From the IMG/VR virus record IMGVR_UViG_3300035698_016290, positions 1 to 54,916 of that record: a stretch of DNA of 54,916 bases; one strand, written 5' to 3'. The notes beneath the pieces were generated by a model. That model searched no databases. It saw nothing but the letters and a program-made list of their open reading frames with translations, and was not told the origin of the DNA. Below are positions 17,069-25,859 of the stretch, piece by piece (the first letter of the stretch is position 1; every line of letters begins with the position of its first letter). The position numbers and the translations under genes were made by a program. This stretch comes from a virus.

Positions 17069-19417
17069 CTATACGTTAAAATAGCCTGATGGTAAATGAT
17101 CGTTTGGATCTAAGAATGTTACTTGGTTTATGATTGAAGCTACAGTAATAGAGGAATTCTTTAACTGAAAACCTAGTGGAATTTCAGCTATATAATCCAC
17201 TGGAGTAACAGTAGTCAAACCAGATAAAGTCATAGCATTGAGACCTACTGTATCACCTCTCTTTGTTCGTAAAAACCATTCAGAATATTCTTCGTAAATA
17301 CCTGAAACTAACAATCTTTCTTCCATATAATCTCTATAAATAGTATCGTATCCAGAAGTTGCATCAATCTGAGCTGTAGTCATTTCGTTGATATTACCAA
17401 CTTTAGTTAGCATGCCCGTAGTAATATCAGTCAATGCAGTAGAAAAGAAAGTTCCATTCATAGAATCAGGAATCTGAATATTTATTTCAATTATATTTGA
17501 ATAGATATGTTTATTAGTTTTCTGGTTTGTAACATATGCTCTAATGCGAGTAGTTGCATCACCAACCACAAAGTAGTTCTTTGTATCATTAGTTCCAGGT
17601 AGATCAAGAAGAACACTAGAATATGTCATTCTTAGATCTGGACTAGATACTGTTCCCAAGCTAACAATAGTTGATGCATACAGAGGAGAGAATAGATTTA
17701 TCTCAATCTCACCTGTATGTGGATTCATAATACCAGTAGTAGTAGTAAGCACAATGGTCTTCTTCCCAATAGACATATCCGTTGCTTCGTAAGTTGTGGG
17801 ATTGGCTATTAGTTCCCAATCATTACGCCAAGCTATTTCTTCAGCTTCTGTCGCCGCATCCATTAGCTGTTCAGCTAAATAATCTGTATAGTGCTGAGAT
17901 AAATCTTCTTCTGGTATACCCAAGACAGTATCTGTCTCGTGAATCTTGAATAAAAAAAGATCTCTTACAAGAGTTGGTTCTGAAATTTCTTGTACGTCAA
18001 TAATAGTATCAGCTCCAGAATGAAAAACAGATGTTATTAATTGACCAAGACCCTCTACAGTTTGAGGAGAATTAAAATATGTATTTGCGAGACCATTACT
18101 ATTTGTTGAAGATATTGATGTTTCTTCTGTAACTCCAAATGTACCAATTTTAGGATTTAGAATTTCAAACGTAACAATCTGTCCTTCAAGAACCGTACCT
18201 TTAGAATTTGTAACCTCAGCGATTATTTCACCCACACTGTTTCCAAGACTAACGATATATGGATTAGGAACAGTTCTTGGTAGACTAGATGAGAGTGAAA
18301 TGGATGATGGTTCAGCAGATTCTGTATGGATTTGTACGAACCCATTAGCAGTAGATCTAACAGGATTAATATCCGCTTCGTTATTGTATGCTATAACATG
18401 ATCAAATGAATCCTTTGGTTCATAAAATACAGAAACGGTATTGGTATAATAACTACCAACTCTTGTACCTTCGTTTGGAACAAGACCTGAGCCTGTACTT
18501 AAAGATGGATTATGATCTCCAAAGAGTAAGGTTCCACGATCATTGTCTATCTTTACCTCAAGACCACTTAGAGTAAAATTATCTAATGGATCTAATATAG
18601 TCCACTGTGTTGGCCAACGAGGATCAATCCATGTCCAAACTTCAATATCTTGACTTGAATCTATAGGAGAATGGATCAATGAGAATTCTTGACTTATGCT
18701 TCCATCAGAATCTCCAACATGTTCAAGAGCATAGATGTTGTCTGCGTCTGTAGTACCAGATGCAGTAAGTATAATTGGTGCACCAATTACTTCTGTATAT
18801 TCTCCATCCAAAATTATTTTTGGTGGATCAAGAGTAAGGTCTAATCGAAATTCAGGTCGTGTAGCACTATCTGAAAATTCAATTTTTCTTCTGAAATCTA
18901 AATTCACTTTATGACGGGCGTCTTGTTGGCTCCAAATGAAATTACGAACCTGAATTGGAATGGTTGGTTTGAATGAGTGAGAAAGGGTTAGAACCTGACT
19001 GCCACTCTCCACTCCTGTAGCAGTAAAATATTCAGTTAAATAAGAGTCTGCATAGAGATACCATTCTTCATTAAAAACATAGAAATAACCATGTTGAACA
19101 TAAGGTGCCCATATTTCAACGTCATCTGAATTGATACCTACTATATCTAACAATGCCAAATTATTATTATCGCCATATCCTGATTGATACAGAGCTTCTT
19201 CAATACCAGATGTAGATGGATCCCAAATAGATGGAGCATAGGCAGTAGATTTAAATTCACCTTCAAGTGGCCATGTTCTTTCATTCCACTTCCATCCTTC
19301 AATCATTTTATTACTACCTAAATGAACTTCGTCTACATATTTAGATTCGTGTCCAATAAGTACATCATTAGAATGTGTATATATTGCTAGAATGGTATCT
19401 GTATCAAGTTCTGTCAT
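17069..19417 (-). CDS. Large structural protein with an Ig-like (Big_1/invasin-type) domain
   Basis: A 782-residue protein; ATG at 19415-19417 follows the upstream stop almost directly (TAATAATG). The first roughly 340 residues are beta-rich with many tryptophans (GWKWNERTWPLEGEF, WIDPRWPTQWTILD). Around residues 355-460 there is an immunoglobulin-like domain: EIIAEVTNSKGTVLEGQIVTFEI, here seen as IIAEVTNSKGT and EGQIVTFEILNPKIGTFG, followed by SSTNSNGLANTYFNSP. That pattern, with the 'G-x-A-x-x-x-F' strand, is typical of bacterial Ig-like group 1 domains used as spacer arms. The C-terminal part is helical and mixed (YTDYLAEQLMDAATEAEEI). Likely an arm or extended baseplate spacer. Confidence 0.65.
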   Translation of the reverse strand: MTELDTDTILAIYTHSNDVLIGHESKYVDEVHLGSNKMIEGWKWNERTWPLEGEFKSTAYAPSIWDPSTSGIEEALYQSGYGDNNNLALLDIVGINSDDVEIWAPYVQHGYFYVFNEEWYLYADSYLTEYFTATGVESGSQVLTLSHSFKPTIPIQVRNFIWSQQDARHKVNLDFRRKIEFSDSATRPEFRLDLTLDPPKIILDGEYTEVIGAPIILTASGTTDADNIYALEHVGDSDGSISQEFSLIHSPIDSSQDIEVWTWIDPRWPTQWTILDPLDNFTLSGLEVKIDNDRGTLLFGDHNPSLSTGSGLVPNEGTRVGSYYTNTVSVFYEPKDSFDHVIAYNNEADINPVRSTANGFVQIHTESAEPSSISLSSSLPRTVPNPYIVSLGNSVGEIIAEVTNSKGTVLEGQIVTFEILNPKIGTFGVTEETSISSTNSNGLANTYFNSPQTVEGLGQLITSVFHSGADTIIDVQEISEPTLVRDLFLFKIHETDTVLGIPEEDLSQHYTDYLAEQLMDAATEAEEIAWRNDWELIANPTTYEATDMSIGKKTIVLTTTTGIMNPHTGEIEINLFSPLYASTIVSLGTVSSPDLRMTYSSVLLDLPGTNDTKNYFVVGDATTRIRAYVTNQKTNKHIYSNIIEINIQIPDSMNGTFFSTALTDITTGMLTKVGNINEMTTAQIDATSGYDTIYRDYMEERLLVSGIYEEYSEWFLRTKRGDTVGLNAMTLSGLTTVTPVDYIAEIPLGFQLKNSSITVASIINQVTFLDPNDHLPSGYFNV

Positions 19418-19419
19418 TA

Positions 19420-20310
19420 TTATGGTCCAAAGTTAGCTGGAAAAATACTCATTAGTTCATTAATAATATCAGCACCGAGTGTGGTTGGAAGGCCATAGCC
19501 TGACTCCACACCATCTGTCTGAAACATCTTTGTCTTAAAATCATCAGATTGAAGATTATTGAATATGACAGGACTAGCTCTAGCAATAAACTTATCATCT
19601 CTGTAGGCATAGCGAATGGTTGATCCAGGAGATGGTACACCAACGGTGAGCAAGATACCTGATTCGGGCTTGACCATGTAGGCTCCAGAGAATGTTAACT
19701 CTGCTTCAGTAGCTACCTGGCGTGTCATATTAGATGAACGAACAGTTATACTGTTACTGATTAGATTTTGATTTTCAAGAACAATTACTGACCCTGCACT
19801 AGCAATATCTTCTGCTGGTACCCACACCGCAGAACCTTGATTAAAGATAGTCATGGAACGTTTCTGAGATTCAGCCTCCTCGAGCAGAACAGCAGTGAAA
19901 TATCCAGTACTATTGATTTTGTTTTTCAATTCTCCTAGAGTCCAAGCACCATCTGTTCTGTTCCATCTATCAATCGAGAGAAGTACTGTACCAGCTATGT
20001 AATCGCTGTACAATTTACACTTGGTGTCTATGAATTCAATAGCTGGATCAGCAAGAAGTGGAACATCATCTCCATCTACAATAGGCACGATGCTCATTGC
20101 ATCAATAATGGAAAGACCAAGCTCACGAGTAATACTATTGATTAAACCTTGTTGAGTTGAGTTAGCTCGATTAACAAACACATCCATCAGTCTACGTTTG
20201 TAGGCTGGATTACGCTCTCTACGAATTCGAGGTAGAGCCAGCAGAAGACCATGACGATCGAATTCATTAAAAACCAAGTGAGGTTCAGGGGTTGCGGTCG
20301 TTCTAACCAT
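19420..20310 (-). CDS. Baseplate-associated structural protein, family not recognised
   Basis: A 296-residue protein whose ATG overlaps the TAG stop of the upstream gene by four bases, indicating coupling. The N-terminal third is helical and basic (RIRRERNPAYKRRLMDVFVNRANSTQ, read as RRERNPAYKRRLMDVF and NRANSTQQGLINSITREL). The rest is mixed alpha/beta, with WNRTDGAWTLGELKNKIN and a beta-rich end FSGAYMVKPESGILLTVG. No catalytic, membrane or signal features. Its place directly after a wedge-type gene and before the large fibre proteins suggests it links the inner baseplate to peripheral structures. Confidence 0.6.
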   Translation of the reverse strand: MVRTTATPEPHLVFNEFDRHGLLLALPRIRRERNPAYKRRLMDVFVNRANSTQQGLINSITRELGLSIIDAMSIVPIVDGDDVPLLADPAIEFIDTKCKLYSDYIAGTVLLSIDRWNRTDGAWTLGELKNKINSTGYFTAVLLEEAESQKRSMTIFNQGSAVWVPAEDIASAGSVIVLENQNLISNSITVRSSNMTRQVATEAELTFSGAYMVKPESGILLTVGVPSPGSTIRYAYRDDKFIARASPVIFNNLQSDDFKTKMFQTDGVESGYGLPTTLGADIINELMSIFPANFGP

Positions 20311-21943
20311 CAGTATTTATACCCACCTGTTCATATTCTTCTTTGAAATAGATGATTTTGTTTTCATAATCAATTAACATTATATCTGTATGTAGCCCAA
20401 TCTCATAGTAGTCAGACCCTGATTTTACCCAAAGTTTTTGGTCTGCATCAAAATCAATACCATCGACAGTACCAGGGACAATGGAACTAAGGTCTAGGAC
20501 TACTAAAGGTTGTTTATAGTTGACAGAAAAGATTTTTCTATACTGTTGTACCTCTCCGTCTACAAAGGTTGCTTCGAAGACTATGAGATACTCTCCGCGC
20601 TGGGTGGTAGTAATAGACACATATTCTTCAATAGACCTGGTTAATTTGACACCATGAGCAATACTTTTTGTAAAATCAGATGTAAATGCTACAGGAGAAC
20701 CGTCTAGGAGACCATATTTGGTTCCATCTGGTTGTTTATACCAGATACGATAAGTAAGAAGTTCCTTGAGAGGACGTGCGTGCCATGGTACGAACTCTAT
20801 GTTTTCACCCAGTACGATACGGCTTTCTTCGGTATCTATATGAATATGGGCTCCAGGTGTAGCGTCACGAAGGTCATCCACACCTGACACCATTATATCT
20901 TCTAGACTATAGCAATAAATCTTATTGGAGTTAGTAGCTACCCAGATACGGTCTGTATAAGGTTGTACTGTCATGTCCACGCCGCTGACAGTGATATTAA
21001 TACCACTAACAGGATTATCCGTTTCGTCCAGCAGTTCCCATCTATCTAATGCTACTTTGTCTGAGAAACCAAGAACAAGTTGTTCCCATTCGTCACTACC
21101 GTATTCTAGTCTCTCAAGAACAGGAATATTATCGTTATGACCAAGGTCCCAGAACTCATCAATCTTCTTTCTGTTTTCAGAGTATTTGATATTCCAGGGT
21201 GAGATATAGGGACCGCCATTAAAGTCGGCAGAGCGTACATCAATTTCAACTTCATCTTCGATATTAAATGTGTGGACTTCTTCAATGAGTTTCCACTCTT
21301 TCATTGTGTGTTGCTTTTGATCCCAAGGGAAAACAAGAGTCTCTTCTTCTTTGGTTCCTTTTCTAGTTGTACCCTTGATGAGAACCAGCCCTCGATGAAT
21401 AAGATTCTCATTGAAAGTCATATACTCGACACCACCAGTTGCTTCAATCCACACCATACCACCAGTGAGATGATGGTCCCATAGACCAGTAACAGTAGTA
21501 TCGAGTCCATCAAAGATGGTTAGTTCATGGTTTACACCACTAATGACCTGCGTCAAACTGACCCTGTCTGGAATAGAGGTATACCAAAATGATTCAACAT
21601 TATTGTCTACAGCGTTCACAACAGTATGCCATGTACTATTGAGAAGCCCACTGACTTCAGGAACAAGAGGACAGTCAGAGATAGGATCAAGACTACAAGA
21701 GTCAAATGCGAAGTCTTCATCTAGTTTGACACGAAATGTCTGATCGATTTCATCTAGGTTAGCTGTAGTGAGATACTGATTATCACGAACACGAATAAGC
21801 TCCTTCTCCATCTTCTCCATGGCTACGGCAGATGCATTGAGAAACTGGTACCCCAGAGACTGGGGGTCTGTGCGAACCCTACTCCATGATGGATAGGTAT
21901 TAACTAGCTCTTGGGTAACGTCACTCTTTTTGATTTTAGTCAC
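20303..21943 (-). CDS. Baseplate wedge-type protein; start displaced by HNH insertion
   Basis: A 546-residue protein. The protein-like sequence begins TKIKKSDVTQELVNTYPSWS. Upstream codons in this frame lie inside the HNH gene and read as unrelated hydrophobic sequence, so I place the start at GTG 21941-21943 (a second GTG is at 21944-21946). This GTG overlaps the HNH stop (GTGACTAA), so translation is probably by coupled reinitiation; no strong Shine-Dalgarno is at ideal spacing. The N-terminal 70 residues are helical (AVAMEKMEKELIRVRDNQYLTT), the rest beta-rich. Following gp25-like and gp6-like genes, it is likely a wedge or baseplate-to-fibre connector. The first ten codons duplicate the start of the HNH gene, showing where the endonuclease was inserted. 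Confidence 0.75.
   Translation of the reverse strand: MTKIKKSDVTQELVNTYPSWSRVRTDPQSLGYQFLNASAVAMEKMEKELIRVRDNQYLTTANLDEIDQTFRVKLDEDFAFDSCSLDPISDCPLVPEVSGLLNSTWHTVVNAVDNNVESFWYTSIPDRVSLTQVISGVNHELTIFDGLDTTVTGLWDHHLTGGMVWIEATGGVEYMTFNENLIHRGLVLIKGTTRKGTKEEETLVFPWDQKQHTMKEWKLIEEVHTFNIEDEVEIDVRSADFNGGPYISPWNIKYSENRKKIDEFWDLGHNDNIPVLERLEYGSDEWEQLVLGFSDKVALDRWELLDETDNPVSGINITVSGVDMTVQPYTDRIWVATNSNKIYCYSLEDIMVSGVDDLRDATPGAHIHIDTEESRIVLGENIEFVPWHARPLKELLTYRIWYKQPDGTKYGLLDGSPVAFTSDFTKSIAHGVKLTRSIEEYVSITTTQRGEYLIVFEATFVDGEVQQYRKIFSVNYKQPLVVLDLSSIVPGTVDGIDFDADQKLWVKSGSDYYEIGLHTDIMLIDYENKIIYFKEEYEQVGINTDG
21906..21931 (-). repeat. 26-bp direct repeat, downstream copy (start of wedge gene)
   Basis: On the minus strand this copy encodes the KKSDVTQEL segment of the wedge protein. 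It matches 22609-22634 at 24 of 26 positions. Both differences are third-position changes that keep the same amino acids (AGT versus AGC, GAC versus GAT). The two copies flank the HNH gene at a distance of 703 bases. Confidence 0.9.
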
Positions 21944-22637
21944 CACCTTTTGAAATATTATCTTCAGCCCAAAGTGGCTGAAGATTAGAATAATGACAAG
22001 CTTCAAGTAGTTGTTTTCTATCAGTTAAATCGAAACTAGATAATGGTTTAATGTGGTCAATGTGCCAACCAGTTCTTCCCCAATTATCCCATGTCATACC
22101 TGATTGAAACTGAGATTCAAGATATTGTTTTAGTTCAGGGATTAAACATCCAAGATCTGTAACTGCAGAACCTGTCTTATATTGTCCTTTAATTGCTCGA
22201 TGTAACCGAGAACGTAAATTACAAGTTATGCGAAAATAGATATCTTTCTTTCTCCTATTATTAGAATATTGCTTTGCCTTATTACTAGTCTGTCTGTAAA
22301 TCTTTTGTGTAGCTAATTTTTTCTTCTTATTGCGAACATAAGATTCTTTGCTAGACTGTAATACATTGCCCCAATTATTCTTTCTCCATGTTTGCTTAAT
22401 TGCTTTAATTTTTTCTCTATTATTGTTCAGGTATTGTTGTCTATGTAACTGTTTTTCTTCAATAGACATTTTAATAAGCAAAGGATGTGTAGACCTATAT
22501 TTTGTACGTTGACACTGTTTACAAGATGACGTATAACCGCTGGTTTTTTGTTTATCTTTACTAAACATTTTCAAAGATTTCTGTTCCTTACATTTAGAAC
22601 ACATCTTCAGCTCTTGGGTAACATCGCTCTTTTTCAT
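21936..22637 (-). CDS. Free-standing HNH homing endonuclease
   Basis: A 233-residue protein. After ten residues borrowed from the neighbouring wedge gene (MKKSDVTQEL) it has a zinc-finger pair CSKCKEQK and CKQC (about 12-42), a long lysine- and asparagine-rich basic linker, and a C-terminal HNH nuclease motif: WHIDHIKPLSSF, then EACHYSNLQPLWAEDNISKG. Such proteins cut a phage lacking the insertion and spread by repair; they usually sit between or inside conserved genes, as here between the gp6-like and next wedge genes. Its ATG overlaps the TAA of the upstream gene (TAATG), a junction it has taken over from the wedge gene. The coding region is visibly more A-rich than the flanks, consistent with transfer. 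Confidence 0.92.
   Translation of the reverse strand: MKKSDVTQELKMCSKCKEQKSLKMFSKDKQKTSGYTSSCKQCQRTKYRSTHPLLIKMSIEEKQLHRQQYLNNNREKIKAIKQTWRKNNWGNVLQSSKESYVRNKKKKLATQKIYRQTSNKAKQYSNNRRKKDIYFRITCNLRSRLHRAIKGQYKTGSAVTDLGCLIPELKQYLESQFQSGMTWDNWGRTGWHIDHIKPLSSFDLTDRKQLLEACHYSNLQPLWAEDNISKGGD
22609..22634 (-). repeat. 26-bp direct repeat, upstream copy (start of HNH gene)
   Basis: Encodes KKSDVTQEL directly after the ATG of the HNH gene. It is the probable original start of the wedge gene now at 20303-21943, left attached to the inserted endonuclease. See the matching copy at 21906-21931. Confidence 0.9.
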
Positions 22638-23857
22638 TATGCAGACCGAAATAGAACCGGAGTGGCTCCTCCATACACATTCTCTATGATAACCCTTTCA
22701 TCAGTTGCAGCAACATAATCATCTAACAAGCTACTACGAACCTTATTGTCTTCTAGTCTAGAAGGACGGAATATAAATATGTTGTCAAATGGCTTGAGAG
22801 TAGTTCCTATTTTCTTGATTAGATCAGAGGTTGTTAGAACCTTTTCAAGCACTTCTTGAAGGATCAACTCTTCCCCAATGTCTAGACTATTCACATAGTT
22901 AGTTACGTTGCCAATAGTATTATCAAGAATACTAGTTTCTTCTTCTGTGTTAAGGACCCTACGGTATTGTAATGTTCCTACAATAGAGAATCCCATTTCA
23001 ACAGGACCACTCACTCGAGGGACCAATCCTCCTGATGTTACTTGAGCTACTGCTACCTGTACTGCAGATATGAGACCTGCTGATACTGTAGGTGTAGTAG
23101 ACTTAATAAGCATATCGAAGGTCCCGATTCCACGATGGAATGGAAGATAAACAATGTCTGCTACGCCAGGGACTGCTAGTGCAGCCAGTCTTAGAGCTGT
23201 GTCATTGGCATACTCTGCTGCTATTACCTGGTTAGCAATTCTGAATCGATAGTTAGTATTAGTTTCAATGTCCCCGCCGTTGGTGATGTCTGCTTCGTTA
23301 GTTACCTTCAGAGTTTCATTCAAATAGTCTGTATATCCATTGAAGTCATGATGACGTAACATGCCTTTGCCAACGTTCTGTGCACTTCCTGTACGTACTG
23401 CTTGTACTGAAACGTATGCTGAACTAGAGGCTGCTGGTAGTACTGTAGAGATTACTACACGGTAACGAATGCCACCGCCACTTGCTGCTGTACTGATGAT
23501 AGTACCAGAGGTCAGAGTGATAGATGCTCCACCGTTGATGTCTCCAAACGTTCCAACATCAACAACCATCTTGAGATTACGGTCTAGAGCAGTGACAGCT
23601 GCTGGTTGCTCACCCAATTTGGGTAGCCCCATCATGTCTCCAATGAACATCAGCCATTTACCGTCAGCACCATCCAAGAATGCCTGTCCAAAGTTTAAAT
23701 CGAATGTACTTGACATCCTTCCTAACTTCTTACTCATGGCTTCTATCAAGGCTCTGGTTTTACTACCAGGCGAACTTCTAGTGATGTTGGTGGCATTTAT
23801 CACATCGTTTAATATGTCACCAAAAATCTGGTCTTTACTTTCAGCAAAAAGTGCCAT
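22637..23857 (-). CDS. Baseplate J / gp6-like wedge protein
   Basis: A 406-residue protein. I chose ATG 23855-23857 over the GTG one codon earlier because AGGAG lies six bases before it. The order of segments fits the baseplate J family (T4 gp6, P2 gpJ, Mu gp47): a helical N terminus with SPGSKTRALIEAMSKKLGRM, a beta domain with GASITLTSGTIIST and YVSVQAVRTGSAQNVGKGML, then NEADITNGGDIETNTNYRFR, and the ferredoxin-like part VPGVADIVYLPFHRGIGTFD. These proteins form the ring of the baseplate wedge. The neighbouring upstream gene is gp25-like, which is the usual order. The HNH gene follows by TAATG overlap. Confidence 0.9.
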   Translation of the reverse strand: MALFAESKDQIFGDILNDVINATNITRSSPGSKTRALIEAMSKKLGRMSSTFDLNFGQAFLDGADGKWLMFIGDMMGLPKLGEQPAAVTALDRNLKMVVDVGTFGDINGGASITLTSGTIISTAASGGGIRYRVVISTVLPAASSSAYVSVQAVRTGSAQNVGKGMLRHHDFNGYTDYLNETLKVTNEADITNGGDIETNTNYRFRIANQVIAAEYANDTALRLAALAVPGVADIVYLPFHRGIGTFDMLIKSTTPTVSAGLISAVQVAVAQVTSGGLVPRVSGPVEMGFSIVGTLQYRRVLNTEEETSILDNTIGNVTNYVNSLDIGEELILQEVLEKVLTTSDLIKKIGTTLKPFDNIFIFRPSRLEDNKVRSSLLDDYVAATDERVIIENVYGGATPVLFRSA

Positions 23858-23866
23858 CACTTACTC

Positions 23867-24340
23867 CTATTTTTGATACTCTCTTTCATACTTGGATGGA
23901 GCCAAAAAGAATACACTATCTTCTAGACTATCGTACAGGAATGTCACAATCAAAGGCTGACCAACAGTCAGCTTGTTAGCAGGTGTAGCCATAGCAGAAA
24001 CTGTAAGTACTACCATTACTTGGGACACTCCTACTGGAACTATTCTAACTGCTAGGTCTGATGGGTAGACAAGGCCAGCAGCAATGATTCTAGACTCGAT
24101 ACGTTCCTTTAGTGCTTGACCTACTTCTCTAGTATTAGGTTCACCTCGAAACTCTGAGATGTTAGTTGCGATATTAGGATGAAGTTCCCAATCATCAAAC
24201 TCAGACCTGAGTATTGTATGTAGCTCGTTCCTGAGAGACTGAATCAGGTCGTCACTGGTATCTCTCAAATCTCCATCGTCTCCAAGAATGTAGTCCCCGT
24301 CCCAGGTCCAAGAACAATCTATGCTGTCATACAATGCCAT
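23867..24340 (-). CDS. gp25-like baseplate wedge protein
   Basis: A 157-residue protein starting MALYDSIDCSW at ATG 24338-24340; GTGAG lies seven bases upstream, while an earlier in-frame start would lie deeper in the endonuclease gene. Length and pattern match the gp25/W/XkdS family: DGDYILGDDGDLRDTSD near residue 15-30, then DLIQSLRNELHTILRSEFDDW, and the helix EVGQALKERIESRI, read directly. In known myoviruses this protein joins the wedge to the sheath-initiating ring. It precedes the gp6-like gene, the typical order. Its TAG stop overlaps the ribosome-binding site of that next gene, and its first codons overlap the end of the GIY-YIG gene. Confidence 0.85.
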   Translation of the reverse strand: MALYDSIDCSWTWDGDYILGDDGDLRDTSDDLIQSLRNELHTILRSEFDDWELHPNIATNISEFRGEPNTREVGQALKERIESRIIAAGLVYPSDLAVRIVPVGVSQVMVVLTVSAMATPANKLTVGQPLIVTFLYDSLEDSVFFLAPSKYEREYQK

Positions 24341-24956
24341 ATGGATTCTCACTATTCAATATATTATAGATTGTTTGTTTAACAACATGGTAATCTTTAG
24401 CAATCTTTATGACAGGAATTCCCATTTTATAATCTGTTCGAATTTCTTGCTTATCTATTTCTAATATCTTTGTATTATGATTTAAATCACCTATTCTTTT
24501 TTTGCCTGCTGCTGATATTTTTTGTCTAGCTTCTTTCGAATGTGTTTTTCCATACATTGAATTTCCTTTGCCCGTTCTTTGCTTAGACCATATTTCCCTA
24601 GTTGAATCAGATGGTTTATAATTTTTCATTCGTTCTTTAGTAGCTAATCCAATTTTAAGTTTTACTTCTGGAAGTTGCGAAGGGTTAAAATCACCTCCAG
24701 GAGTACAATTATATCCATTTTTAAAGGAATCGAATTTTTCTATCCAAAACACCTCTTTGTCGTTTAATTCAGAAATCTCTACAGAATCTATTATTGTCCA
24801 TCTTAATTGATCTTCATATCGTCTAATAGCTCTACAAAAAGGTAATCTATAAGCATTTGATTTTAAATTGAACGCCACACTTAAGTGGCGACGTTTTCTG
24901 TGATCTAAATTAAAAATTGTTTGACCAACATAAACTTTTCCAGATGGAGAAGTCAC
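24327..24956 (-). CDS. GIY-YIG homing endonuclease; start codon problematic
   Basis: The GIY-YIG domain actually begins upstream of 24956: the open frame after the preceding TAA (24984) reads NYGIIYK, then SPSGKVYVGQT, giving GIY and YVG motifs. HRKRRH supplies the catalytic Arg region and DKEVFWIEKFDS the conserved Glu. A NUMOD3 motif (SMYGKTHSKEARQKISAAG) and a C-terminal helix-turn-helix (GIPVIKIAKDYHVVKQTIYN) follow, as in free-standing phage homing nucleases. The first canonical start in frame is GTG at 24954-24956, which would remove the GIY strand. Translation from ATT/ATA or readthrough of the upstream TAA (same frame) would keep it. The 3' end overlaps the gp25-like gene start. A-rich composition agrees with transfer. 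Confidence 0.88.
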   Translation of the reverse strand: MTSPSGKVYVGQTIFNLDHRKRRHLSVAFNLKSNAYRLPFCRAIRRYEDQLRWTIIDSVEISELNDKEVFWIEKFDSFKNGYNCTPGGDFNPSQLPEVKLKIGLATKERMKNYKPSDSTREIWSKQRTGKGNSMYGKTHSKEARQKISAAGKKRIGDLNHNTKILEIDKQEIRTDYKMGIPVIKIAKDYHVVKQTIYNILNSENPYGIV

Positions 24957-24983
24957 CTTATAAATTATTCCATAATTAGCGAT

Positions 24984-25367
24984 TTACTCTTCCTCCTTCT
25001 TACTAGCAAGTGCAGCGCCTACAGCAGCACCACCTGCTAAGGCTAGCAAGAATGGCATGTCTTTGAGGATGCCCATTATGAAACCCAGAGGTGGAAAGGG
25101 AATCTGATTTGGCATAGGAGTAACTAGTGTGGTTGGGATCATCTGTGTAATATCATTCATCTTTACAAAAAGTCCACCATTCCTGATATTCTCTGACGAT
25201 GTATTTAGAACAATGGATGAACCAGAGATAACAGTGCCGTTAGGAGTTGCAGAGACATAGTTCTTACTGTCTGCGATGAGCATGGCCTTCTTCTCAGTTA
25301 CCATTACACCTGCTTGAGCGTCCTGCACAGCAGTCCAAATCTTTACGTGTTTCTTATCTCCTGCCAT
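24984..25367 (-). CDS. Small baseplate/spike-region protein with hydrophobic C terminus
   Basis: A 127-residue protein; ATG 25365-25367 with AGGAG upstream. Residues 1-80 are beta-type with turn-rich GTVISGSSIVLNTSSENIRNG and MNDITQMIP. Residues 85-122 are hydrophobic with a glycine-alanine zipper (PFLLALAGGAAVGAALASK) and a charged end KKEEE. Located between an OB-fold hub protein and the gp25-like gene, it might be a central-spike tip or a membrane-interacting hub component. I do not recognise the family with certainty; it lacks a clear PAAR motif. Confidence 0.6.
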   Translation of the reverse strand: MAGDKKHVKIWTAVQDAQAGVMVTEKKAMLIADSKNYVSATPNGTVISGSSIVLNTSSENIRNGGLFVKMNDITQMIPTTLVTPMPNQIPFPPLGFIMGILKDMPFLLALAGGAAVGAALASKKEEE

Positions 25368-25376
25368 ATTTGTCTC

Positions 25377-25859
25377 CTAAAAATTGACTCCACCTGTGAA
25401 TATATCGTGCGGTCCTGTAGCAAGCTCATTGGACCTAGCCTGTTGAGAGCCAGATTTGAACTCCTCTATTGTAACATCCGTGATAACTTCAGCAACACTT
25501 TCTGACCCAGGAGCGTTCTTTCCTCGCCAAAAGACACGTACTCCAAGGCCCTTCCTGAGTGAACCAAAAAGAATGTGAATGATCTTAAGGGGTTGGATGA
25601 GAGGAATCCAGATTCCTTCCTTGGTTCCTGGAGATGTAGCTCCAAGTCTGACAGGTTGCCCACCTCGGCTAGTGATATCAATCTTCACCCTATTGGTCTC
25701 TTCATCCACCTTAGCTATAACACCATAGTCTAATCTCAGTTGTTCGTCGGCAGGTGCACCTGCTTGCTGTCGATTAGTCTTCGCGCTCTTTGCTATCGGA
25801 TTGGTATCAAGAGGCTTTGAACCTTGAACTCCTGCGAACTGTTGTGCTGGTCCTGACAT
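25377..25859 (-). CDS. OB-fold baseplate hub protein (gp5/gpV-N-like)
   Basis: A 160-residue protein; ATG overlaps the stop of the hub/lysin gene (TAATG). After a low-complexity N terminus (about 1-40) it has LDYGVIAKVDEETNRVKIDI, a beta-barrel opening characteristic of phage OB-fold spike domains (read as LDYGVIAKV and NRVKIDI). Then come KEGIWIPLIQP, VRVFWRG and VAEVITDVTIEEF. In contractile tails such OB domains cap or thread the hub trimer. Here the enzyme part is on the adjacent hub polypeptide rather than on this protein. The C-terminal tail, about 25 residues, is flexible. Confidence 0.65.
   Translation of the reverse strand: MSGPAQQFAGVQGSKPLDTNPIAKSAKTNRQQAGAPADEQLRLDYGVIAKVDEETNRVKIDITSRGGQPVRLGATSPGTKEGIWIPLIQPLKIIHILFGSLRKGLGVRVFWRGKNAPGSESVAEVITDVTIEEFKSGSQQARSNELATGPHDIFTGGVNF

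Noticed and set aside
20303-22006. Reading the wedge gene from ATG 22006 with a hydrophobic N terminus resembling a signal peptide
   Set aside because: The extra residues are the HNH gene's 3' end in another frame; the conserved-looking part starts at the GTG overlapping the HNH stop.
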